The notes beneath the pieces were generated by a model, which ran no database searches, had not been told where the DNA came from, and saw nothing but the letters and a program-made list of their open reading frames with translations. A program made the translations under genes and the position numbers. This document shows, piece after piece, positions 14,001 to 27,449 of a stretch of DNA of 64,000 bases. The stretch's first letter is position 1. Each line of letters opens with the position of its first letter. The stretch comes from Lates calcarifer (lineage: Eukaryota > Chordata > Actinopteri > Centropomidae): NCBI RefSeq assembly GCF_001640805.2, contig NC_066844.1:14012543-14076542 (forward strand). The letters run 5' to 3'.

Positions 14001-17000
14001 TTTGCATGTTTTCCTATGTGTGTGCTCAATGAAAAAGGAAAAAAAAAACGAATGTTGATTGTTGACTGTGTTCTGAACTTAAGTTGTTGGTTCAGTTTTT
14101 CAGCCACCTTCATAAAGAGCACAACCCTTTTATTTGTATTGAGAAGTATAACTAGTAACTGACTAAAAGAAGCAGTCTATTTTCAGATAATCTATTCTCA
14201 TAGAAGATAGTTCAGGGTCATGGTTTATTTGCTCACAACCGTGACAAGGAGTGTGTGACTAGCAGCCGCTGCTGTTGGTTGTGTCCAGATTGTACGACTA
14301 GATCGCACCATGGAGCAGATAGTCTTTCCTGTGCCCAACATCTGCGAGTTCCTCACCCAAGAGTCCAAGCTGCGTGTCTACTATACCACAGAGCGGGATG
14401 AGCAGGGTAGCAAGATCAATGACTTCTTCCTGCGCTCCGAGGACCTCTTCAATGAAATGAACTGGCAGAAGAAGCTGCGAGGTACTCAAGAGGCTACTGG
14501 TAACACAAACACAGTTCCCTGTGCGTCTTTCTCCTCAACTCTTTACCTTATAGTTTTGGGTTTACATGCTTTCCTCGTGCATCCCTGCAGGTCCCTGAGA
14601 GCTCTCCCTGAATAGAATAGGAATAGTAAAGCCCCTTTCCCACATGATACACCAATAATGCTGGCATCATTTATGTAACAGGAACTGTAGATAAAATTTC
14701 CCTACAAGTCAGTCTTGAAATTCCCTAAATTAAGATCTAGTGAAATTTCCCAAACTCTTCCACCCACATCTGCAGTGTGACCGAAAGCCATAAAATGCAG
14801 CACAGTAAAGGACACAGTGGAGGTTTGATTATTAAAAACAGTAGGACTTAGTAGAACTTCTCCTTTGTCTAACATGTTTGCAACTCTGAAAGCACAGTGG
14901 ACAACCAGGTGTGATTAAAAAAAAAACAGTGTGGCAACAAGAGCAACTATAGCCAGGTACTCATAGAATTACAAATATGACAGTACAAACAAGTCATACA
15001 CACAGATGTTAGACCCTCAGACAGGTCTAAACTGTAACTCTTCTAAAATCCATAATTGAATCAGACTTTGTGAGAACACTCCCCTCCTATGGTGTTCTCA
15101 GCAGTGCTGCAAGAAAAAGCCTTATCAGACTGTAATGGTCATGTCTTTTGCAAAGAGGCTCAACACATTTTTAAATTGTGTACCATATTGAATTGTAAAC
15201 AAAGCCAACAAACTCATTCTGATAACTGAACTCAGGAATGTAGCAGGTTCCATGTGTAAACGGGGCTGCACACTGCTCCCTTATCTCTGAACCCTGGAGG
15301 GATGGAAGTGGCGACAGCATGTAAACTGTGATAAGAAACTTATCAGTTGATATTACTTACAATACAGTATAAGTTAATAAGAGGCTAAGGTGTACTAACA
15401 ATATACAGTATGTTCTACAGGGTTGTTAAATTGATGTGTTCTACCCAGGAAAGAGTGATGTCAGCTAGGAGAGTGTGATGTGGTGGATGATTAACACGAT
15501 TGTTATGATTAAAACACAAAATGAACTGAAATCTCAGGAGTCATTTTCTCATTTTAAACTTTTGTTTTTCACTAATTTTAAATACCACAGTCTTGCAGCC
15601 CAGAACACTATTTTGAGTCTCGATTTCAGTGGAGCAGGTCACTGTTGACCCCCTGACAGATTCTTGCTATGGAAGGGAAGTGACAACTCCCAGCCCTTCC
15701 TCCCTTGTTTGCTTAAAGACTATGTTGTGGCCTGTCTCATGGTCAGGCCTAAAAAAGGGATGGCTTATCTATAATGTGAAAACACGTGACGACAACCACC
15801 TCTCTCCTATCTGAATGAATCAGCACAGCTGAAGACCATATTGTTCCATTGGTGCTAACCACTTGTCATGAATGTAGTGACTTCTGTTGCTGAAAGTCCC
15901 CACCCACAGTTCTTCTTTCTCTGATGAACAGCCAGGCTCAAAATAGTGTTGGCCATGCATGTATGCATGCAAATTCTTGTGTTTTTTCTCTCCTAAAAGT
16001 AGAAAAATCATTTAGCGTGTGTGAAATGTGACTGCCGATCGATTTTGTGTACGTGGATGGATTTAAGTTGTGTCTGATTTTACTTTTCAAGATGAATCCT
16101 TTGTTTACAGTTTTAGTGCTTATAATTGCACTTACAACCACACAGACACCTTTGACAGTTCACCCCAAATTTGTGATATTTGTCAAATCACCCAGCTTTG
16201 GAGTGTTTAGTATTAAAGTTTGGTTGAAAAAATAAAAACATAAAAAAGTGTTCATCTATTGCCATAAGGTATCTCAACCCATTATCCTTGGTAGTACATC
16301 CAGTACCATTGTTTAGTGTCAGTGCATTGACTAGTATGCCCTTTTAAAGCAGAGGTTAAGGGTGTGAAGGATCAGATTTTGCAGACAGTACGAAGTAAAT
16401 CATCCTCATCTCTGTCTTTGTAGGCTTTGACTACAATTATTGGAAATGACAAAATAGCACAAAATTGACTAATTTTTCTCCTCATTGGCGTGAAACACCG
16501 ATCAGTTACTGTGCGATTAACTTTGACTGTAAACTAAAGTGCAATGCGAAATTGTTTGCTAGATTGTGTTTGGTATGTAGCACAGTTAAAGTAGAGTTGT
16601 CTGCATGATGTTAGGCTGCCACAGTGTTCTCTGTGCGGTACAATGACCTGTATTAATTTGCTACTACGCCTTGTCCTCCAGCCCAGCCCATCCTGTACTG
16701 GTGCTCCAGGAACATGTCATTCTGGAGCAGCATCTCCTTCAACCTGGCTGTGCTCATGAACCTACTTGTGGCCTTCTTCTACCCTCTGGAGGGTGTCCGT
16801 GGAGGTCAGTCACCTTCAGTCTTTACCTTTTAAACTTTACCTTTACAACAAACTGTTGAAAAATGGCCCTGATTTCTTTTTTCTTTTTTTTTTTTTGGGT
16901 GTGTGTGTGTTTATGCGCGCATGTGTGTGAGTGAGTTCATGTGCGTGTGTGCCCTGTGCTTGACTATTAAAACACAGGAAATAGGAGTGAGTGGCAAAAC

Positions 17001-20000
17001 ATTAGCTGTTCAGGCAAGGGCAGGGGTGGGGCCGGAGGCATATAGTACATATTTTGCATTACCAGAAACCTGTACGGCAAAGATGAATAAGAAAACAAAT
17101 TGGGTCATGGCTTGTTAAGCTCTTTATTTTAGGGTTTGGAAGAATAGTGTTACACCCCTCCACGTTTCCACCCTCCAGGTGCAGCTCCTTGCTACCAGCT
17201 AGATAGAAACTTTGAGCACCTCATATTGTACAGCAGGAGTTTGTTTGCCCAGATTAATCCAATAGCAGTGACAAGCTTCTCTAGATACTTGTAGAGGAAG
17301 AGAGATGTTGTGTTTGCCAAATTTTTTAGGCAGCCACACCCACTTTCCACAATACTTTCCAGAAGTAAAAATGGGCAGAGCTCTGTTATGGTCTAAAAAT
17401 GACACAGTGAAGTGAAATGGACTTGTACTTTTGCAGATTTGAGCTGGAAGGGGATCCCTATTGATTTTACACATGAGAGTGTGTTTATGAGAGTTGTATA
17501 TAGCCTTTTGTGGCTCTAGAGGGATCTGCACAAAAACAGATAATTTGCCATAAGTGATGTCACCTGAGGCAAAATCAGTCAGGTGCTACAAATTTGAATA
17601 AATAAATAAATAAATAAATCAGCAACACATGCTTTTTCAATGTGAGATCATGGTCTGCATTCAGGAGATCATTTCCTCTCCAACTGGGCACATGGTTCCT
17701 TGGATTACCTCCCAATATAGCTTGAGCATTTACATCCAGCCTTTGCAATCATACACATATTTACAGTATAGCAGCTGGCATGTGATGAGATCTCACACTG
17801 TAAGATGCATTATTAGCGTTAAGTGTGCATGGGACTTTACAGAACACTGTGTGCTCCTGGGCTTGTGGTTTGGGTGTAGCCTCACACCTCCCTAACCAAA
17901 GTGAGTTTCACCACAAGTGGAGGTGTGATGAGAATGTAATCCTAGCTGAAGGTCTGGATCTTAAACTACAGTGCTGTCACAAAAGACCAAGACAGATTTG
18001 TTCTTAATTGGCTCCTGTCCTGGTAATTGATACTATACCTTTTCTGAGCTTCACTCACATGATAACACATGTTTTCAGATTTCTAGTCTCATTCTCACTC
18101 TGGTTTTGGTTTGACTAGTCTTCCTCTCCATATATATCACTTCTGGTAATTAGGTCTGTATCTGTGTGTGTTTGTGTGTGTTCAGACTTGCGTAAATACT
18201 ACGGCTCCCCGTAAGGGCAGAATCTCGAGCAGGAAACATAATACTGTGTCACTGACTGTGGCACTTGAGATACCACTGAAAGTGACACCTACCAGATAAG
18301 AGACAGATACACATACAGCAAAACATCACGTCAGGCCTCTTACTTTACTTAACTCTCATGTAATCCACAACATGGCATTCTTTATTAAACCTTTTCATTT
18401 GTTTTTGCTTTGGTACAAGAGAAACATTTAAAAGTAGCCACCACCAATACACCAGATTTTCTATGAGAAAAAATAGAGAACCAAAACCACTCAACAAACA
18501 TTTACTAAAAAGCCTTTTGTAATAATGGGATAATGTTGGTAACTATGACTGTACACATACGTACATTTTAATCCAGCACCTCTCATGTTTCTAGTTTCTT
18601 GCCAGTGTTTGCTGGCATCAGTCACTGACAGGAAGTAAACCTGGACACTGGTGGAAATATGTTTTGCTAAGAAACATGGTGCTGTTTCCTAGCAACAGAA
18701 GTTATTGTAATCACCAGTTTTTAACTTATAAGTGGCTAAAGCATTCAAGTCGTATTTATGACTGGAAAAAACGCTATATACGGCTTGTTGTTTAATGACA
18801 ATCATCAACAACCTTTCTCATCTCTACCATCAATCCCATATGACATGAACGTACATCAGACAAACTGAAAATTCTACCCTGATAACAAATATAGAAATTT
18901 CTAGTCTATAATAATTTGTTTGATTGGTTAGACTAATATCTGTCATCATATCGGATTTATCATTGATTTCTGATTTTTATAATACATTTTAAAACAAAAC
19001 TAATAACTTTCCAACTTGATCAAAAACTAATATTTTTTTTAGCATTAGGTGTAAGAGTAATCTCAAAAATACCTTACTATATATGTACTGTATATATCTA
19101 TATGTATTGGTAAACAACTCTCCAACACAGTTGTGCCAGTAGAAAAAGAACAGACTTTTTTCTTCTTCTTCTTTTTTTTTTTTTTTTTTTTTACCTAACA
19201 TGACAAAAAAAAAAAAAAAAAAAAAAAAACAGACTCATTTCAACTTCTTTGTGGGATCTACACCTTTCACGTTGCTTCCCACACCATAATAACCCATGGT
19301 CAGTCAGGTTTTGTCATGTGACCTTAAGTTACAGATTTTGGTTGGGAAAATTTGTCAGGTGCTGAGTCATGAGGTGTAAGAGATTACCTCAGAGATATGA
19401 TATTCATTCAAAGGGAGATGTCTAGGTGATAATCAATTCCTGCATGACAGGGGTTTTCACAAACCAAAGGAAAATGTGACAGACCTGAGCATGTTTTTAC
19501 AGGCAGTTTCAGTTTTCTATTTGTTTTGCTGTCTCTCAGTCCTTTCCTTTTTTTCTCGGTTCTCCTCGAGGGCAGTATTTGTGGGGATGTGAAAAGCCAC
19601 AGCCATTAAGGCCTCCATTGTTCCAGTGCAGAGTAGCAGAGAGAAGACGCACATTGTGATTCGTATAAACTTTCAATTGTTCTGTCTGGGGTCAAACGGC
19701 GAGGTCCCTTTTGTTTGAACTTCCTCACAGTGGTAGAGAAGAGACAAAAAAAGAGGTTGTTAGCTTAGTTCTAAAAACTCCATGTGGTTTACAGTGTCAA
19801 AGGTCTTGTGAGAGCTTAGCAGTTCATTTCAGGACGTGCCAATCAGTGCAAGATGGGTTAACAGATAGAGACTTCAGACTGAAGCCAGTTATTAAGAGAA
19901 AAAAAAGTCTTAGTCACTGCTAAGTTTTGCAATAGTGAAAATTTAATGACATGGTGTGTCCTGGATTCATACAAGCTTCGACCTCTCCTGTTAATATTCA

Positions 20001-23000
20001 AGCCATCCGCTTGCAAACCTTGAATAAACCAAACTACTCCAGTAAACTTTACTTGGGCATGACATGCATATAGTTTGACAATGTGACACGTTGATAGCCT
20101 TAAAGGTGTGATTAATGTGCAGAGTGTATAGATACACAGTAAAAAAAAAACATTATTGTATTGGCTGCACACATCACTCACATGTCAATGGATGTTTCCT
20201 CTTAGCGGTTTGTTTGAAGAGAAAATGTGATTGGGAGCACCTTGAAAAACTCCAGGCTTGTGCACCTTCTGTAGAAAGGTGACGGTAACAGAAATGTGCA
20301 TATGTGAGGTAAAGAAACTGTTCGCCACACAGCAAACATCAGGCTGTACATGAATTTGCTTTGGTTTAGTGTAAGTGGCTTAGTGTAAAGGTCAGTCTCT
20401 CTATCTTCTATCTGCAGAGTAAGCAGAGATATAAGTAAGAGAGATGAATGGTCTTAGTCTGTAGGTGTGTGACGTACAAGCTGCTGTGTCTGGGTTGGCT
20501 GCCAAGTCCGAGCACCCGGGCAGCCTGTTACGATGCTAAAGTGTATTTTTAGCCAGCTGGGAGTTATGTAATGAATACCTGTCATGTGATCTGTACACAG
20601 ACAGGCGAGAAGAAGGAGGCCTTCTTCTCGAATTGAGGGCATAGTGGGAGATGTTGAAAGTGGTCTTCTTGATGCCTCAGAAAAAAGAAAGCCTTACTGA
20701 ACTCCTTTTCCAACTTGATCAATGCATTTGTGTGTTAACACAGAGGAATTAACAAAATGAATCAGCCTTTCTGCTACATGCTGCCCAGGACTTGGCACTG
20801 AGCTGGTGCCTGGTGAGCTCATGTTAATGCTTTGCTGACCCACAATTACTGATGTGGAATACATAACTGTTGTGTAAAACACAACGCACACAGGGAGAGA
20901 GCTCCGCTTATGATGTACATTTTACAAATTATTGGGTTCATCAATGAAAACACCAAGATTTCTTTGTCTGGATGACACACGGTCCCAGTCAATAAAGCAT
21001 CATTCATTTTTAACTGGTCATTTTACCCCTGTTTATAAATGAATGAAAATGAAATAAGCATGCATGCTCAGCTGCATCTATAAAATTGTGCATTCATGTT
21101 GTCACAGTTCTTTCTGAATAGGCAAAGAGGATAAACTGGAGTGAAGGCATCAAGATTCATAGTTAGATTTTCGCATCAGAACACAAACTTTTCTGCAGGT
21201 TTTTTTTCCTAAATGCTTTAAGTCATATTGGAGTGTAGTTTAAATGTTGTAGAGCTATAGTGTGTCTAAACCCCAGCTAACTGAATTAGCCTCTTGTTGA
21301 CATTTTAAAGAGACAAATACATAGTTGGCTACATCATTGATTATTCTGTGGAACCCCTTCTTCATCATCAGGTACCCTGGAGCCCCATCTATCTGCCCTG
21401 CTGTGGATGGCCATGCTGGTGTCTCTGGCTATAGTCATCGTCTTGCCTCAGCCTCATGGTATCCGGGCACTCATCGCCTCCACCATTCTGCGCTTGATCT
21501 TCTCTGTAGGCCTGGAGCCCACTTTGCTTCTGCTGGGGGGTTTCAATGTAAGTGTGCATCAGTGTGTTCAAAACTGACACCCAGATATGCTATATTACCC
21601 AGTGGATGGTTGACTTGAATGTGCCTTGGCACAAGGCATAGTTACAGGTCAAACATTAACTGAACATTAAACTTATTAATACAAGACTAACACGTATGCA
21701 GTGCAGGAACACCATGGCGCCCATTAGTATAGAGCAACACTAAACATTTAACCGAGATTTAATCTCTCCAAGTCTCTCTCACTTCCCCTCCTGAAGTTGT
21801 CATGACTCTGACAGATTTTTAATGACTTATGTATCACTTCCAGAACCAGAGGTCTGATCTTACTGTGGACTGTGTATTGCATTATAGCTGCAAACACAAA
21901 TGTCACTCATAGCCGGTACGTGTTGATGCATAAACCCTGGAGATTCCACACTCCACTGGTGGTCAACCACATCCACTTTATTTTTAGTAGTCTGTATAAT
22001 GGTCATCTCCAGATCTTACTCAAAGACAAAAATACTACTATTACTACTACTGCTACTATTAAGCCTTACTTTGTCACTTTGAACATATTGTATGTTACCT
22101 CTGTGTGTCCATTGTTCTTCAGTTATGTAATAAGGTAATCTTCCTGATGAGCTTTGTTGGGAACCGAGGAACCTTCACCCGTGGCTACAAAGCCATGATC
22201 ATGGATGTGGAGTTCCTGTACCACCTGCTCTACCTGATTATCTGCACCCTGGGGGTCTTTGTCCATGTCTTCTTTTACAGCTTGCTGGTACGTTAGCTCA
22301 CACACAAACCAGATAATCTTATTCGTATATATATTCTTACACACATGGACAGTGACAGCCAAGGTAGTGGTATATTGACAACAATGTCCAACTTGTGCTA
22401 AATAGAAATAAAGATAGTATAGTGTAAATTTTTCTGTTGTTATTTTGCTCTGTAACTCAGAGAAACATGAGATAAAAATTGGATTTAGTTGCCATTTGAT
22501 TGCTTATATAGGTACATATATTTTCTACCAACTTCAATTAACCATGAAATGCTCAGAAGATTTAAACAAAGGCTCAGATCCAAACAAAACTGTGGCCTTT
22601 GTTTGCCCATACACTCACATTTAGACACACTTTTTTCTCTTTTTCATGCATGTTATGCATACACATACTATACACACATCTCTGAATCTTTGCTCTTTCC
22701 AGCTCTTTGATCTGGTTTACCGAGAAGAGACCTTGCTGAACGTTATAAAGAGTGTGACCCGCAATGGCCGCTCCATTGTTCTGACAGCCGTGCTGGCTCT
22801 TATCCTCGTCTACCTCTTCTCCATTGTGGGTTATATCTTCTTCAAAGATGATTTCATTTTGGCTGTGGACAGAATACCCAACAAAACACTAGGTATGTTG
22901 AAATACAGGTTTCCTCTCAGTCCATTAATGGGATAAACATCAATTACTTGCCCTGTCTTGACCCAGCCAGTCAAGAGACTCAAACATGGAATGTTTTCCA

Positions 23001-23275
23001 CAGCGCACACTCACTGGATGTCTGTGAAAATACATGTAGTCAAAGTGAAGCCAAGGAATACAAAAAGTGTGTGTCTGGTTTAATGCACATGCAAACCAAC
23101 TGCAGATTGTTCAGTTGCATAAAGTTTTTTGTTCCCAAATGCATAGAACATGGAGCCAGTATGGTGGGAGAGTTCTTCTCTGGTGGAGTGTGTCAGAAAG
23201 AAAACAGGGAAAACTGTTCAGGAGAGGCCGCCATGGATGGTAGGTTCACAAATGTGGCAGCTAACTGTGTATGTG

Positions 23276-23312
<37 letters not shown>

Positions 23313-26300
23313 CTGAGGCGGAGGTTGGGCGACGGGGTCGAAGGGTTCTTTTAAGTTTAAATCCACATGTTGGTGCATGCCTGCGTCTCAAGAGATTCCC
23401 AAGTGTTTGTGTGTGACTGTGTGCTTATGTCTGTCTTTGAATGTCCATGCTTGTGAGTGTGTGTATGTAAAGGTCTTTATGTCCTCGCAGACATATGACT
23501 CAGCCGAAAGAGATTCGTCTCACTGAGCTGTAAATCTGGGCAACCAAGTGGTCATGGGATTAAACCTGGCTGGGGCAACTCAGGGCTTTCAGGCAGCTGG
23601 GTGAAACACCCAGGGTTTAGGCTCCTTGTGTGTCTCAGGGGACTGAGCCTAAGACCTGATGTAGGGGCCCGGGGTTGAAAGGTCAAGGATTAACTACCAT
23701 CAGGTACAAGTTAGGTCTTTGGGTGCACACAGTGATGGCGCAGAGGGCTTCTTGCAGCAAACAATGAGTTCTTGCAAACTGACTGACCTTAATGGGAAAA
23801 GCTTCCAATCAAAGATGAACACATGCACCACCTTAAAATTGATCAGCCAACCGTGATGAATCCTCAAACTGCCTGGAGCCTGACCTCGTCTAGGCTTTCC
23901 TATCCATCACCACCAGACTGGCTAATTATGGTAGTCTGGTGACTTGTTTTTGTATGGATAGTTTGAGAAATTTCCCAGCCCAATTAAAAACTATTTCCCA
24001 TGTGCTCTAATGGGGCTGATTCACTAAACCAATAATATGTAATAGAGTATGAAATCAGGCTTCAAATGCGTATAGTGTTTTTAGTATATTGGATCAAAAG
24101 TCTTCTATTTATGGTGTAGCTTCTTTCCCACTGGCCTCCTTTTTATGAAGTTAAATTTAAAAGCATTATGGGTGGGTAATGGCAATGCAGCTGACTGATC
24201 AGACAAAGCTTTGCATTCAGCTTATACAGGAAATAATCGTCTGACATTATTGGTATGTCTCTTTAGCTTCCCTTGCCATCCAGCCGTCGGCGGTGGTGAT
24301 CGAGGACAAGGAGCGAACGTGTGACTCCTTGCTCATGTGCATTGTCACAGTATTGAGTCACGGCCTCAGGAGTGGAGGAGGTGTTGGGGACGTCCTACGG
24401 AAGCCATCCAAAGAGGTACAGAGAACAGGAACACAACAACAACATGAAAGAAAAATAGATTGAGAGTTTAAAAAAACAAACAAAAAAAAAAACAAAACAG
24501 TGCCATTGTGTACCTCTTTTCTCCTTTTGAGAATTTTAGATTAGAATTTATTATTTACCAAACTCTGATACAGATAACAGCAAAATGCAGTGCACATGGA
24601 AATGCTTGTACAATCCCCCTCCCACACACGTAAAGATTAAATTAAGATGAATTAAATTAAAGTGAATAGAGAAAACTGCTATCTAATAAGGGCGTTTTTG
24701 TTAAATGAGCCCATAAGAGGATCACCATAATGTGTATTTAATTCTCTTTAATTTCAAAAAGTAGATATTCGATAACATATTTGACCTAATAAACACCGAA
24801 GAATTGTTACCCAGCCAGTGTGTCTAAAGTGGCTTTCTTTGAATTGAATTGAATTGTTAAAAATAAATAAATGAACATATAATGTGCTGATAGGTCAAAC
24901 AGGTTGCACAGTGAACCTTCATAACTCCAAACATGCCAGAAAACGCATTAATGGTACTTATCCAGGATAAAGACAATCTTGCACACTACCACAACGTGTT
25001 GGTGGTTGGTGTTGCAGCTTGACCTATAGAACGAGGGCATGACTCACAAGACTTACGTAAACCTCAGTTAGCTTAGCATTTATGTGAATTCTCTGATTGA
25101 GTTGCAGTTGTGTCAGGCTGTGTTTAACACTCAAAGATAACTTCTGCACAACTAGATAGTACCCTGTATGCAAAGAGGGCACTATGAGTCACTCAAATGT
25201 GTTAACACAAAATCACATACAAGTGGTGTCCATATTTACATAGACATAACTTTTCCCCCTCAGAGTAAATTAGATATTTTTACTGTTTAAATAAAACATT
25301 TCAGATGTTTTATTTTTGCAATGAAACTTGACATCCTACAGTTCAAAATTACTCAAGCAATCAGTGTCTGTATACATGTATGATGAGCTTAAAAATCTAT
25401 TATCACTGGCTCAATATTTACTGATTGTAATAACTACCAAATATTTCTTTGGATTTCTGTGCAAATCCAATTTCCAATTTAAAAATAAATAAATAATTAA
25501 ATAATAAAGTAGTAGGAGAAGACATTTGTTACCATTAGGAGAAGCAAACTAATAAACCTTCTTCTATGGTTGATTGAGTAATAGTTTAGTAGGGTGGAGA
25601 TTCAAACTCTGTGTGTGTGTGTGTGTATGTGAGAGAGAGAGACATCAGCTTAGTTACTCATATTGATACTGCTTACAAGTTTTCTCCCCTTGGTTCAACA
25701 GGAACCCCTTTTTGCAGCCAGAGTGATCTACGATCTGCTCTTCTTCTTCATGGTCATCATTATTGTCCTCAACCTCATCTTTGGTGTCATCATTGATACT
25801 TTTGCTGACCTGAGGAGTGAGAAGCAGAAGAAAGAGGAAATCCTAAAGACAACATGTTTTATTTGTGGTGAGAAATTGCATTAAGATAAATTGTTATATT
25901 ACAAAACTTTTAAGACCATTTAATTACGTGTCAGATTTTTTGTTTACCATAAAAGTCATTCTGCACACTCAGCAGACTGACGCTATTGTTAGTGAGCATT
26001 ATGGGAATGTGACTCATGACCTTTGTCACATTTTTTCCAATCTTTTTTCCATCATCTCTATATAGTAATCATTCTACCTTCTTAGAATTGAAAAAAGCGG
26101 AAATGTCTCGCATTTCCATTTGAGTCGAAGCTGCAGTCGATACTTGACGCAACACTTTTATCGTATTAGTTGTGCAGTACAGTCAGCAGGTGTGAATGCC
26201 AAGGCTTGCAGATGATGATGAAATCAAGAGAAATCAAACAAGTGGTCTGCTACCTCGCCTGCTCTTGTATGAGCATGCGACTGCTGTGATGCAGTGTCGC

Positions 26301-26895
26301 ATCAAGGCTCTGTGCAAAATGGGGGCTGTTTTTCTGGGTAGTATAAACAATGAAACGCCTCCTCTTCCCAGAATGAATGGTTAGTCATGGCAGGTGCTGC
26401 TGTGGAGGAGGAGTGTTTCTTCCTGTTGCCATATGGGTCTTGACCATGTTAGACTGTACACTCACTCTAACACTGGCCTCATCCACCACTAAGCAGACAC
26501 TTAAAGGCTTTATATGTGAAACATGTCTACATTCACTGGTTAGTTGTGGTCATTCTTAGTGCTTTGTGTTGCTCAACCATATTAAGGGTTATTTCTTTTT
26601 TGTAAATGCAAGACTGTAAACGGATTACAGTGATTTTGTGTGCCAAACAATAAGTGGACATTATTAGCAGATCTCACCTCTGATGTTTTGCCTGCCCATT
26701 CTTTTGTTACCCCATTTCCTCTTGTTTTTTCTGTCACTCAGTCACCCTCATTTAGGTCACAAGAACTACTACGTCATGTTGCAACATAAAGTGTATTTCT
26801 TCACTCTTCCAAAGAAATGAGAGCACTATGTTTATTTGATGTGTGGTTGTGTGTGTGTTTGTGTGCGTGTGCATGCATCCGCGCATGACTGCATA

Positions 26896-26926
<31 letters not shown>

Positions 26927-27418
26927 CCTGTGTGTTGGGTTGAATCATTTCATTCTCAGGGTTGGAGCGGGACAAGTTTGACAATAAGACAGTTACCTTT
27001 GAAGAACACATCAAAGTCGAGCACAACATGTGGCATTACCTGTTCTTCATCGTTCTGGTGAAGGTGAAGGATTCCACAGAGTACACTGGACCAGAGAGCT
27101 ATGTAGCTGAAATGATCAGGGTAAGTATCTTGTCATGCACATGCATTTTGCTTTGTAACTGTTCAAAAGTCCTACATACAAGCAAACCTTCAGTCCTACA
27201 CTGCAGTGCTTAGAGACCTGAGAGAGGGAATTCATAAATACATTTGATTTATACAAATTCTCTGTCCAGTTCACCCCACCTTGTTTGCCACTACAAATAA
27301 CAAATCATGTGTTTTTCGGACATTACACATGCTGAAGTACAGTTCAAAACTATATCAGGTTACTGTTGTAGTCTTTACTGAGGTTAACCTGCACCTGTGA
27401 GTAACATTTCTGGGGTTT

Positions 27419-27449
<31 letters not shown>

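Noticed and set aside
22948..23316. 122-codon plus-strand open frame around an itpr1 exon
   Set aside because: Only the 23147-23239 part is a spliced exon. The rest is flanking intron that happens to be open.
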